Below are positions 1 to 5,900 of a stretch of DNA of 6,065 nucleotides, piece by piece. The position numbers were made by a program, and so were the translations under genes. The notes below the pieces were generated by a model. It was given only the letters and a program-made list of their open reading frames with translations, was not told where the DNA came from and did not search any database. The stretch lies in the NCBI GenBank assembly GCA_902773475.1, contig CACYEO010000122.1, positions 1 through 6,065 of the forward strand, read 5' to 3'. Origin of the DNA: an uncultured bacterium (GTDB lineage: Bacteria; Verrucomicrobiota; Kiritimatiellia; RFP12; UBA1067). Numbering within the stretch: position 1 is the first letter of the stretch; each line of letters opens with the position of its first letter.

Positions 1-235
1 CGTCGAATCCGCAATCGAAAGATCCGATGGCGTCCAGCGCCTCGCGGCCCTTCAGCACTTTCACCTGCGGAGCGGAATCCTTGGAGCTGTCGTATGTGGT
101 TATGACCACGGTAGCGCTCTCGAAAGGTTTTTGAGGCGCATCCTTGGCTGTCTCCGTCTTTTTGCCCTTGGCGGCGGCGGTCGTGGCGGCTACGGCGATT
201 ATCGCTGCCGCCGCTGCAAACTTCTTGATGTCCAT
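1..235 (-). CDS. Secreted or periplasmic protein of unknown function (N-terminal part only)
   Basis: This is an open frame starting with ATG at 235 and leaving the window at base 1; 78 complete residues are visible. The start is supported by an AAAGGA ribosome binding site about 6 bases upstream (minus strand), and by a promoter and leader hairpin further up. The first 22 residues look like a Sec signal peptide: MDIKK, then an Ala/Ile/Val-rich hydrophobic core and an Ala-rich end, with likely cleavage near Ala22. A Lys/Thr/Pro-rich linker (about residues 23-37) follows. Then comes a segment resembling a beta strand (ATVVITTYDSS, 41-51) and the phrase VKVLKGREALDAIGSFDCGFD (58-78, with one Cys at 75). 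I do not recognise the family. It has its own promoter and so is probably transcribed separately from the symporter gene upstream. Most of the protein lies outside the window. Confidence 0.75.
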   Translation of the reverse strand, partial: MDIKKFAAAAAIIAVAATTAAAKGKKTETAKDAPQKPFESATVVITTYDSSKDSAPQVKVLKGREALDAIGSFDCGFD

Positions 236-255
236 TGCTTGTCCTTTCTTTTTTC

Positions 256-276
256 GCGGCCGGGGAGTCCGGCCGC
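256..276 (-). promoter_or_regulatory. GC-rich stem-loop in the 5' leader of the secreted-protein gene
   Basis: This is a perfect 8-bp inverted repeat, GCGGCCGG (256-263) and CCGGCCGC (269-276), with a 5-base loop. It lies between the -10 element (289-294) and the ribosome binding site near 240-246, so it would form close to the 5' end of the mRNA. On the minus strand it is followed by A-rich sequence (GAAAAAAGAAAGG), not a T run, so it is not a terminator. A 5'-end hairpin ahead of an A-rich ribosome binding site could stabilise the mRNA or tune initiation; that role is inference. Confidence 0.5.
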
Positions 277-288
277 AGTCACGCAACG

Positions 289-320
289 AGTATAGCACCT
301 AATCCCGGGCAATGTGTCAT
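289..320 (-). promoter_or_regulatory. Extended -10 promoter for the secreted-protein gene
   Basis: The minus strand reads TGCTATACT at 297-289. This is a TGn extension followed by TATACT, matching 5 of 6 bases of the sigma-70 type -10 box. An ATGACA at 320-315 matches 5 of 6 bases of the -35 consensus, but the 20-base spacing is longer than ideal. The extended -10 may therefore carry the promoter. Transcription would start near 280-283, giving a leader of about 45-48 bases before the ATG at 235. Confidence 0.55.
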
Positions 321-340
321 AAAAATGTAAAATCCCGGTA

Positions 341-379
341 AAAAGAAAATGGTTTTTCCGGGGCGCAGACCGCGCCCCG
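341..379 (-). terminator. Possible intrinsic terminator after the symporter gene
   Basis: There is an 8-bp GC-rich stem, CGGGGCGC (359-366) and GCGCCCCG (372-379), with a 5-base loop. On the minus strand it is followed, after GAAAAACC, by ATTTTCTTTTT (350-340). The T-rich run starts about 10 bases beyond the stem, which is farther than in a classical terminator, so the call is tentative. It lies about 40 bases after the symporter stop and upstream of the next promoter, where a terminator is expected. Confidence 0.4.
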
Positions 380-390
380 CATTCGGCCGA

Positions 391-409
391 AATCCGCAGG
401 TTGCGGATT
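391..409. repeat. Perfect inverted repeat just after the symporter stop codon
   Basis: AATCCGCA (391-398) and TGCGGATT (402-409) form an 8-bp perfect stem with a 3-base loop, 11 bases past the symporter stop codon. No T run follows on either strand. It may act as a 3' stabilising hairpin or work with the hairpin at 359-379; neither role can be shown from sequence. Confidence 0.45.
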
Positions 410-419
410 GCGGCAGATG

Positions 420-2000
420 TCAACTCACCGTCCGCTCGCCGAGAGCCGTGGACTGCGAAACGACAATCTTGCGCTCGTAGCAGGCGAAAGCGCCATTGAC
501 GATCTTCGCGTCAGGCCTGCGCGCGATCAGATCCACCACCGGCACGACGACAAGCCCTGCGAGCATCGCAAGCGCTCCCGTGTTTATGGGAGACTTCAGG
601 ATTTCGGGAACGCTGTCGCGGAAGAATATGCAGAAGAGCGTGAACACCGGAGCGGCAATGAAACACGTCCAGCACGAGGCGGCCGTCGCGCGGCGGGAAT
701 AGAGCGCATACAGGAACGGAGCGAGGAACGCCCCCGCGAGCGCGCCCCACGATACGCCCATCATCTGCGCGATGAACGCAATCGGGCTTTTGCTGTTGTA
801 CTGCACAAGGGCCAGCGCGGCGGAAACAGCGATGAACACCACTACGAATATGCGGATCCACAAAACCTGGCTTTTGTCGGACATCTTTTTCACGACGGTG
901 CCGTTCACGAAGTCGATCGTGAGCGTGGAGGACGACGTCATCACAAGCGATGAAAGCGTGCTCATCGAGGCGGAAAGGACGAGAACCACGGTCAGACCGA
1001 GAAGAAGGGGCGAAAGGCCCTTGAGCATTTCCGGGATTATCGCGTCGAACCCGGCGGCGGGGATGCCTTTGGCGGTCACGCCGAGGCTGGATGAGAAAAG
1101 CCTGCCGAAGCCCCCGAGGAAGTAGCACCCGCCCGCGACGGCGAAAGCGAACACTGTGGATATGACGGTTCCTTTCTTGATGGAGCCTTCGTCTTTTATC
1201 GCGTAGAACTTCTGCACCATCTGCGGAAGCCCCCAGGTGCCGAGCGAGGTGAGGATCACGACGAAAAGAAGGTTCAACGGCTCCGGGCCGATGAACGACG
1301 TGAATATGCCGGGGACGTCGCCGTTGGGGACGATCGAGGGGTCGGCGTTTTGATGCGCAAGAGCCGTCATCGCGGCGGAAAGCCCGCCTTTCGACTCAAG
1401 CACCGCCCATATCACCGCGATTATCCCGAAAAGCATTATCACGCCCTGGATGAAATCGTTTATCGCGGTCGCCATGTATCCGCCGGCGATGACATATATC
1501 GCGGTCAGCACGGACATCAGGACGATGCACCACGAATAGTCGATCGAAAACGCCATTCCGAAAAGACGCGAAAGGCCGTTGTAGAGCGAAGCGGTGTAGG
1601 GAATGAGGAATATGAAGATTATGAAAGACGCGGCGAGTTTGAGCGCGGGGCTTCCGAAACGCCTGCCGAAGAACTCCGGCATCGTGGCGGAATCGAGATG
1701 CTGCGTCATTATGCGCGTGCGCCGGCCGAGGACGCTCCAGGCGAGAAGCGATCCGATCAAAGCGTTGCCTATGCCGGCCCAGGTCGCGGATATGCCGTAG
1801 CGCCATCCGAACTGTCCGGCGTAGCCCACGAAAACCACGGCGGAGAAATACGACGTGCCGTAAGCGAAAGCGGTCAGCCAGGGCCCGACCGAACGCCCGC
1901 CGAGCACGAAACCCTTTACGTCCGACGCGCGGCGGCGGCAGAGCCAGCCGATGCCGAGAAGAACCGCGAAATATGCGCAAAGAAGAACTGTGTTGAACAT
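420..2000 (-). CDS. Sodium:solute symporter (SSS family) of unknown substrate
   Basis: This 526-residue integral membrane protein should use the sodium gradient to import a small solute. It has about 13 hydrophobic segments, for example residues 2-20, 43-63, 71-90, 122-140, 183-201, 241-258, 278-296, 331-355, 382-401, 414-436, 440-460 and 475-493. Family features include GRSVGPWLTAFAYGTSYFSA (35-54) near the second segment, the ALIG/ATMPEFFGRRF region (80-115) and WGLPQMVQKFYAIKD (256-270). The SASMSTLSS stretch (343-351) holds Ser347 and Thr348, which by alignment match the Na2-site Ser340/Thr341 of PutP. The solute cannot be named from sequence; PutP-like and PanF-like transporters share this pattern. 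ATG at 2000 is chosen because the frame's earlier ATG (2102) would add 34 non-hydrophobic residues, cross the terminator at 2034-2060 and run into the VOC gene. A weak GGAA ribosome binding site precedes it. No clear promoter is visible in the 33 bases between terminator and start, so its promoter may lie inside the VOC gene or it may depend on read-through. Confidence 0.92.
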   Translation of the reverse strand: MFNTVLLCAYFAVLLGIGWLCRRRASDVKGFVLGGRSVGPWLTAFAYGTSYFSAVVFVGYAGQFGWRYGISATWAGIGNALIGSLLAWSVLGRRTRIMTQHLDSATMPEFFGRRFGSPALKLAASFIIFIFLIPYTASLYNGLSRLFGMAFSIDYSWCIVLMSVLTAIYVIAGGYMATAINDFIQGVIMLFGIIAVIWAVLESKGGLSAAMTALAHQNADPSIVPNGDVPGIFTSFIGPEPLNLLFVVILTSLGTWGLPQMVQKFYAIKDEGSIKKGTVISTVFAFAVAGGCYFLGGFGRLFSSSLGVTAKGIPAAGFDAIIPEMLKGLSPLLLGLTVVLVLSASMSTLSSLVMTSSSTLTIDFVNGTVVKKMSDKSQVLWIRIFVVVFIAVSAALALVQYNSKSPIAFIAQMMGVSWGALAGAFLAPFLYALYSRRATAASCWTCFIAAPVFTLFCIFFRDSVPEILKSPINTGALAMLAGLVVVPVVDLIARRPDAKIVNGAFACYERKIVVSQSTALGERTVS

Positions 2001-2033
2001 TGCCGTTCCGTAGAGTCGTCGAAAATTCGATTG

Positions 2034-2060
2034 AAGAAAAGCCGCCGGAACTCCGGCGGC
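2034..2060 (-). terminator. Intrinsic terminator of the psd-pssA-radical SAM-yebC-VOC group
   Basis: An 8 to 9-bp GC-rich stem, GCCGCCGGA (2041-2049) and TCCGGCGGC (2052-2060), is followed directly on the minus strand by TTTTCTT (2040-2034). It sits 8 bases past the VOC stop codon. The stem plus immediate U run is textbook, and it works only in the minus direction because no T run follows on the plus strand. Confidence 0.88.
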
Positions 2061-2068
2061 CTGCAGTT

Positions 2069-2467
2069 TCACGCGCGCAACATGGGTTTCGCGCGTTTGC
2101 AAAGCTGGATCGGCAGCCCCCAGGGGTCGCGCAGCATCGCAAGGTCGAGTCCGGGCTTGTGCACGACGGACAGCACCTTGGCGCCGGCCTTTTCAAGCCG
2201 CGCGACATCCGCGTCAACGTCGTCCGACAGAAGCGCGAGATGCAACTGCATGGGATCCATGGAAGCGTAATCCGGAATCGCGCGGCCGTCCTGCGTGTTG
2301 CAGTACAGTTCGATGGTCATCGAACCGGAGGAGTCGCGCACGAAGCGTCCGCGGTCGAACGCCTCCGGCGGAGCCTTGAACGCGAACTCGAACCCGAGGT
2401 TTTCAACCATCCAGTCCGCTTCCCTGTCCGGCTCGGCAACATTGAATGCGACGTGTTCTATTTTCAT
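2069..2467 (-). CDS. VOC-fold (glyoxalase/bleomycin-resistance superfamily) protein
   Basis: This is a 132-residue single-domain protein, the usual size for a small vicinal-oxygen-chelate protein that works as a dimer. The two beta-alpha-beta-beta-beta modules are visible. The first starts IEHVAFNV (3-10), runs through NLGFEFAF (23-30) and ends MTIELY (50-55). The second starts LHLALLSDDVDA (75-86) and ends LRDPWGLPIQLCKR (112-125), a typical VOC ending. Candidate metal ligands by position are His5, Glu53 and His76; the fourth, usually Glu in an I-E-L ending, is Gln121. The metal site may therefore be altered, or the protein may bind a ligand without catalysis. Its substrate is unknown, and glyoxalase I activity should not be assumed. 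The start at 2467 is the only Met matching the fold's first strand, with a GGGGAAAA sequence upstream. It begins 31 bases after yebC stops and is the last gene before a strong terminator, so it is probably cotranscribed with yebC. Confidence 0.85.
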   Translation of the reverse strand: MKIEHVAFNVAEPDREADWMVENLGFEFAFKAPPEAFDRGRFVRDSSGSMTIELYCNTQDGRAIPDYASMDPMQLHLALLSDDVDADVARLEKAGAKVLSVVHKPGLDLAMLRDPWGLPIQLCKRAKPMLRA

Positions 2468-2498
2468 CGCTTTTCCCCGCCGTACGCGCCGCGCGCCG

Positions 2499-3263
2499 TC
2501 ATTCGGCGGCGACGGCGTCGGCTATGGAATCGTCCATGTCCATGTTGTTGTAGACGTCCTGGACGTCTTCGTTCTCTTCGAGCATGGACACGAACTTGTT
2601 GACGGCCTTCGCGACCGCCACGTCGGACACCGGCACTTCGAGGTTGGGGACGAGGCCCACCGCGGAGTTTTCCTGGTCGATCGCGATTCCGGCCTTCTCG
2701 AAGGCTTCGACGACGGTGGTGTAGTCGTTGGGGGCGGTCGTGACGGTGAAGCCTTCCTCCTCCGCCTTGACGTCCTCGGCGCCCGCTTCGAGCGCGAGTT
2801 CCATCACCTTGTCTTCGTCAAGCCCGGGGGCGGCGGGGATGATCACCGTGCCCTTGCGGTCGAAATTGCGGCGGACGGAGCCCATGGAGGCGAATTCCGC
2901 GCCGTTCTTCTTGAAGATGTTGCGCACTTCGGCGGCGGCGCGGTTCTTGTTGTCGGTGAGGACGTTCACCACGAGGCCGACGCCGCCTGCGGCGTAGCCT
3001 TCGTAGGTCACTTCCTCGAGCGCGGCGGATTCGAGTTCCCCCGTGCCCTTTTTGATGGCGCGCTCGATGTTGTCGTTCGGCATCTGCGCCGCTTTCGCCT
3101 TTTCGAGAAGCGTGCGGAGCGTGGGGTTCGTGTTCGGATCCCCGCCGCCCGCCTTGGCGACTATTGTTATTTCCTTGCCGAGCTTGGAAAAGATTTTTCC
3201 TTTCCTCGCGTCCGCCGCGCCTTTGGCGCGCTTGATCGTTGCCCAGTGGCTGTGACCGCTCAT
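2499..3263 (-). CDS. yebC: YebC/TACO1-family ribosome-associated translation factor
   Basis: This 254-residue protein matches the YebC (PF01709) family over its full length. The N-terminus MSGHSHWATIKRAKGAADA (1-19) followed by RKGKIFSKLGKEITIVAK is the family signature. Next come GGGDPNTNPTLR (39-50), MPNDNIERAIKKGTGELE (61-78), VTYEGYAAGGVGLVV (85-99), TDNKNRAAAEVR (102-113) and GSVRRNF (128-134). The C-terminal part ends with LEENEDVQDVYNNMDM, like the family's usual L-E-D-x-D-D-V-Q-x-V-Y. It is a soluble cytoplasmic protein. The family was long annotated as a transcriptional regulator; work on mitochondrial TACO1 and bacterial homologues instead points to helping ribosomes through difficult stretches such as polyproline. 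The ATG at 3263 has a GGAG ribosome binding site 5 bases upstream. The gene follows the radical SAM gene after 40 bases containing only a 4-bp hairpin and no T run, so read-through is likely. Confidence 0.97.
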   Translation of the reverse strand: MSGHSHWATIKRAKGAADARKGKIFSKLGKEITIVAKAGGGDPNTNPTLRTLLEKAKAAQMPNDNIERAIKKGTGELESAALEEVTYEGYAAGGVGLVVNVLTDNKNRAAAEVRNIFKKNGAEFASMGSVRRNFDRKGTVIIPAAPGLDEDKVMELALEAGAEDVKAEEEGFTVTTAPNDYTTVVEAFEKAGIAIDQENSAVGLVPNLEVPVSDVAVAKAVNKFVSMLEENEDVQDVYNNMDMDDSIADAVAAE

Positions 3264-3303
3264 GCTTGCTCCATTTCACGCGCTTTCGCGCTTCGTTGCG
3301 TTT

Positions 3304-4224
3304 TCACAGACCCGCCGCGCCGGAACCGGGCGTCATTTGTTCGCCCAGCAGCCCGGAAGGCCTGTTGCTTTCAAAATCCTGCATCCATCCGTTTTCGAAT
3401 CCGAAATCCGCCGCCGCCTCCGTCACTTCGGCGTATTCCTCCGCAGCGACCGTCCTGTCCCACGGCGGCTTTTCCTTTGCCATGTAGACTGGCGTGTACT
3501 GCGACATCACGCTTACGTGCACCGCGTTCGACACGTTCGCGGCGAGCCACGCAAGGTTCTCCACCGCCTCGGCCGCGTGGCCGGGCAGAACGAGAATCCT
3601 GCATATCACGCCGCGGCGCGCCACGCCGCGGGAGTCGGTTTCAAGCGGGCCCAGACGGTTCCAGAACCGTTTGAACGCCGCGCGGGACGCCTCCACGTAA
3701 CCGTCCGCGCACGACGCCTCGCGGGCTGTCGCGTTGCGCGAATATCTCAAGTCGCACAGCGCGATGTCGCACAGGTCCGGGAACGCATCTAGCGTTTCCG
3801 CTGATTCGAAGCCGGAAGTATTATACACGAACGGGAGACGGATGTCAGCAGAAATCAGCGGTTTTACCGCTTCTCTTATCAAAGGCAGCCACGGGGCGGG
3901 CGAAACGAGGTTCCAGTTTTCGCATTTCGACTCCGTCGCGAGTTCGCGGAAAATCCCGGTCAGCCGCGGAATTTCCACGTCTTCGCCCTCCCCGCGCCAC
4001 GACCACGGCGAGTTCTGGCAGTAGATGCAGCGCATCGTGCAGCGCGAAAAAAACACCGCGCCGCTGCCGCGCTCCCCGGTGAGCGGGGGTTCCTCGCCGA
4101 AGTGCGGGCCCCAGCGGAAAACGCGCGCCTTTGCGCCGGAACCGCAGAAGCCGGTCTCGCCGTGCGCGCGGTCCGCGCCGCACCTGCGCGGGCAGAGCGT
4201 GCAGTTCGACAGTGCGGAAATCAT
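3304..4224 (-). CDS. Radical SAM protein, PflX type (COG1313)
   Basis: This 306-residue enzyme binds a [4Fe-4S] cluster through CTMRCIYC (Cys62, Cys66, Cys69), the CxxxCxxC radical SAM motif, and should cleave S-adenosylmethionine to a 5'-deoxyadenosyl radical. Family landmarks are a Cys-rich N-terminus (Cys8, Cys11, Cys15, Cys27, within CTLCPRRCG...GFCG), HFGEEPPLTG (41-50), GSGAVFFS (53-60), the motif followed by QN, VYNTSGFES (133-141), DIALCDLRYS (153-162), RGVICRILVLPGH (204-216) and MSQYTPVYMA (240-249). This pattern is that of PflX, a relative of pyruvate formate-lyase activating enzyme. No pyruvate formate-lyase is visible here, and the substrate of PflX proteins is not established. 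The start at 4224 is chosen because its ATG overlaps the pssA stop as ATGA, implying translational coupling; the open frame extends upstream to an ATG at 4713, but that part is only the shadow of pssA. An AmrS-like annotation is possible, but the N-terminal Cys set favours PflX. Confidence 0.9.
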   Translation of the reverse strand: MISALSNCTLCPRRCGADRAHGETGFCGSGAKARVFRWGPHFGEEPPLTGERGSGAVFFSRCTMRCIYCQNSPWSWRGEGEDVEIPRLTGIFRELATESKCENWNLVSPAPWLPLIREAVKPLISADIRLPFVYNTSGFESAETLDAFPDLCDIALCDLRYSRNATAREASCADGYVEASRAAFKRFWNRLGPLETDSRGVARRGVICRILVLPGHAAEAVENLAWLAANVSNAVHVSVMSQYTPVYMAKEKPPWDRTVAAEEYAEVTEAAADFGFENGWMQDFESNRPSGLLGEQMTPGSGAAGL

Positions 4225-5087
4225 GCGGCGGATTCCGCGTTTTTCGCCGCGTTCTGGCGTTCCCACGCGGCGCGCGTACGCACAAACGCCGCGCACGACA
4301 GCGGCACCGAAAGAATGTACAGCGCGCCTGCGACTCCCAGCGTGAGCCACAGGTCCGTGAACAGGCAGCCTATCAGGAACAGCCCCGCCGCCAGAACCGG
4401 CCTCTGCGCCCTTTTGCCTATATGCACGGATTTCAGCGAAATCGTGGGCAGGCGCGACGCCATGAGCATTCCGGTCGCAAGCAGCATCCCCATCCCGAAC
4501 GCCGGACTTGCGAAAAACGCATACCCCGCGGGCCAGGCGTTTTTCACGTCGAGCGACGACAGGAGCAGGTACGGGGTCAGAAGCATCCAGCACCCGCCCG
4601 GAGCGGGCACGCCGGTGAAGAAATGCTTCCAGTACGGTATCGGCTCCTGTTCGAGCATGGTATTGAAGCGCGCCAGGCGGAAACAGTCGCACATCGCGTA
4701 GAAAAGCGCGCATCCCAGAACCATGCGCACGACAGTCCTGGGGCAGCCGGCGTGCGCCGGCCCGCCGGTCAGCCAGAAATACATGAACATCGCCGGCGCC
4801 ACGCCGAAATTGACGAAGTCCGCCAGAGAATCAAGTTCCGCGCCGAGCCTGGAAGACGCCTTCAGCAGCCGCGCCACGCGCCCGTCGATTCCGTCGCACA
4901 CGCAAGCGGCAAGCAGCGCGGTGAGCGCTTCGGAAAAACGCCCTTCGCTTGAAAGCGATATGGAAGTCATTCCCGCGCAGGCCGCGAGCGCGGTTATCAT
5001 GTTGGGCACCATCGCCTTCAGCGGCATACCGCCTTTGACGAGTTCGCGCTGCCTGCGCCTGCTTCTGCGCAATCTGAATCTACTCAT
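4221..5087 (-). CDS. pssA: CDP-diacylglycerol-serine O-phosphatidyltransferase (phosphatidylserine synthase)
   Basis: This membrane enzyme makes phosphatidylserine and CMP from CDP-diacylglycerol and serine, the first step of the PE branch. The 288-residue protein carries the complete CDP-alcohol phosphatidyltransferase motif D-x2-DG-x2-AR-x8-G-x3-D-x3-D: Asp65, Asp68, Gly69, Ala72, Arg73, Gly82, Asp86 and Asp90. The Asp residues bind the catalytic metals and the CDP headgroup. The following DFVNFGVAPA (90-99), CFRLARFN (135-142) and FFTGVPAPGG (156-165) are typical of the PssA subgroup rather than of PgsA. Hydrophobic segments lie near 25-43, 52-64, 93-108, 118-134, 160-177, 188-211, 231-247 and 249-268. 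The N-terminus is strongly basic (residues 4-14). ATG at 5087 is preferred over an in-frame ATG at 5156, because it has a GGAG ribosome binding site 6 bases upstream and only an 8-base overlap with psd. Its stop shares ATGA with the next start. Confidence 0.94.
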   Translation of the reverse strand: MSRFRLRRSRRRQRELVKGGMPLKAMVPNMITALAACAGMTSISLSSEGRFSEALTALLAACVCDGIDGRVARLLKASSRLGAELDSLADFVNFGVAPAMFMYFWLTGGPAHAGCPRTVVRMVLGCALFYAMCDCFRLARFNTMLEQEPIPYWKHFFTGVPAPGGCWMLLTPYLLLSSLDVKNAWPAGYAFFASPAFGMGMLLATGMLMASRLPTISLKSVHIGKRAQRPVLAAGLFLIGCLFTDLWLTLGVAGALYILSVPLSCAAFVRTRAAWERQNAAKNAESAA

Positions 5088-5793
5088 GGCGTTCTCCGGC
5101 GGGGAATCTCGCGATGGCAGTCTCCCCCGCGACTGCGGTCTGGCCTTCGAGCACAAGAGGCTCCGATCCTGCCGGCAGCATCACATCCGTCCTCGAAGCG
5201 CAAAGCGCGATTCCGCAGCGCTCGCCGCGCTCCAGCCTGTCGCCCGTGCCGGAATACACCGTCACTCTGCCCGGCAGCGCGCCTTTGGAGCGCGTCGCCA
5301 CCGTGAATTCCATGCCGTCCATGCTGCGGAAAGCCGCCTCGCAGCGGCGGCGCGAACGACGCGCGACGGAAACAAGATCGCACCCGCAAGGCGCGCGGAG
5401 GATGTGGATGCCGCAGACCGGCGTGTATATCGAAATCTTCAGCCGTCCGCCATCGGTCTCTTCAATTGCGCAGATGCGCCCGTCGGCGGGCGAGGCGAAC
5501 GCGCGCGGATCGCGCCCGTCAGGGACGCGGCCGGGATCGCGCCAGAAGAAAAGCGCCCCCCACGCGGCCGCAAGGAGCGGCCATACCGCCGCGCCGAGAA
5601 CGCCCGCCGCGAAACCGCAGACATCCGAAACTCCGGCCGGCGGATTCGCCGCGTACGCCGCCGAAAGCATCTTCGACGAAACGAATGACGCGGCGGCGGC
5701 GAAAACGAGGATGAACGCGGCGCGCCATCCTTCGGGGTGCGAACGGGGCAGAAACGCCGTCCTGAAAGAGAAACTTTTCTTTTTGCTGCTCAT
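5080..5793 (-). CDS. psd: Phosphatidylserine decarboxylase proenzyme, short form, divergent
   Basis: The enzyme converts phosphatidylserine to phosphatidylethanolamine and CO2 at the inner membrane, using a pyruvoyl group made by self-cleavage. The protein has 237 residues, close to the short (archaeal-like) form. After a basic start come RSHPEGW (17-23), a hydrophobic segment (about 25-45), a second (57-83), FFWRDPGRVP (82-91), SPADG (101-105), ISIYTPVCGIHILRAP (120-135), ERCGIALCASRTDVMLP (191-207) and VLEGQTAVAGETAIARF (214-230). The expected catalytic triad is present as Asp104, His130 and Ser200. Two things are odd. The usual FGSR at the cleavage site is CASR here (Ala199-Ser200). The stretch 150-180, where relatives have a NER motif and an IAG-x-x-ARR motif, is shortened and divergent. 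Cleavage would leave an alpha chain of about 38 residues, as expected. The ATG at 5793 fits the family's N-terminus but lacks a Shine-Dalgarno sequence and lies 8 bases after the tRNA. The gene overlaps pssA by 8 bases. Confidence 0.88.
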   Translation of the reverse strand: MSSKKKSFSFRTAFLPRSHPEGWRAAFILVFAAAASFVSSKMLSAAYAANPPAGVSDVCGFAAGVLGAAVWPLLAAAWGALFFWRDPGRVPDGRDPRAFASPADGRICAIEETDGGRLKISIYTPVCGIHILRAPCGCDLVSVARRSRRRCEAAFRSMDGMEFTVATRSKGALPGRVTVYSGTGDRLERGERCGIALCASRTDVMLPAGSEPLVLEGQTAVAGETAIARFPAGERHE

Positions 5794-5801
5794 TGAAAAA
5801 C

Positions 5802-5887
5802 TGGTGCCAGAGGAGGGACTCGAACCCTCACGTTCGCGAGAACGGCAGATTTTGAGTCTGCTGCGGCTGCCATTACGCCACTCTGGC
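5802..5887 (-). tRNA. tRNA-Leu (anticodon CAA)
   Basis: This is an 86-base type II tRNA with encoded CCA. The acceptor stem GCCAGAG (5887-5881) pairs with CTCTGGC (5812-5806), followed by A and CCA. The D stem is GCG/CGC with GG in the loop. The anticodon stem GCAGA/TCTGC encloses the loop CTCAAAA, so the anticodon is CAA (5854-5852), reading UUG. A long variable arm (CGTTC-TCGC-GAACG) and the T arm GAGGG-TTCGAGT-CCCTC complete the cloverleaf. The long variable arm and the anticodon agree on leucine. It is the first gene of the group and lies 8 bases before the psd start; the spacer contains TTTTT (5800-5796). Confidence 0.97.
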
Positions 5888-5900
5888 CGGACGGGGCAAA

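Noticed and set aside
1350..2270. A 306-codon plus-strand frame, and similar long frames at 408-953, 4131-4952 and 5114-6007
   Set aside because: All lie opposite recognised genes, have Arg/Ala-rich sequence without motifs, and lack ribosome binding sites or spacing consistent with the real genes.
3280..3291. Small GCGC-GAAA-GCGC hairpin between the radical SAM gene and yebC as a terminator
   Set aside because: The stem is only 4 bp and no T run follows on the minus strand, so read-through into yebC is more likely.
2295..3674. A 459-codon plus-strand open frame opposite yebC and the VOC gene
   Set aside because: Its translation is low-complexity, rich in Arg, Pro, Val and His, and matches no family. 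It lies opposite well-recognised genes in GC-rich DNA, where long antisense frames are expected.
4225..4713. Upstream extension of the radical SAM frame to 4713
   Set aside because: The extra 163 residues are Arg/Ala-rich, lie wholly within pssA, and precede the family's natural Cys-rich N-terminus. The ATGA overlap at 4221-4224 is a better start.
5802..5887. Integration (att) site at the tRNA-Leu gene
   Set aside because: tRNA-Leu genes are common integration sites, but no integrase gene or duplicated tRNA 3' end is visible, and the genes on the 3' side are housekeeping.
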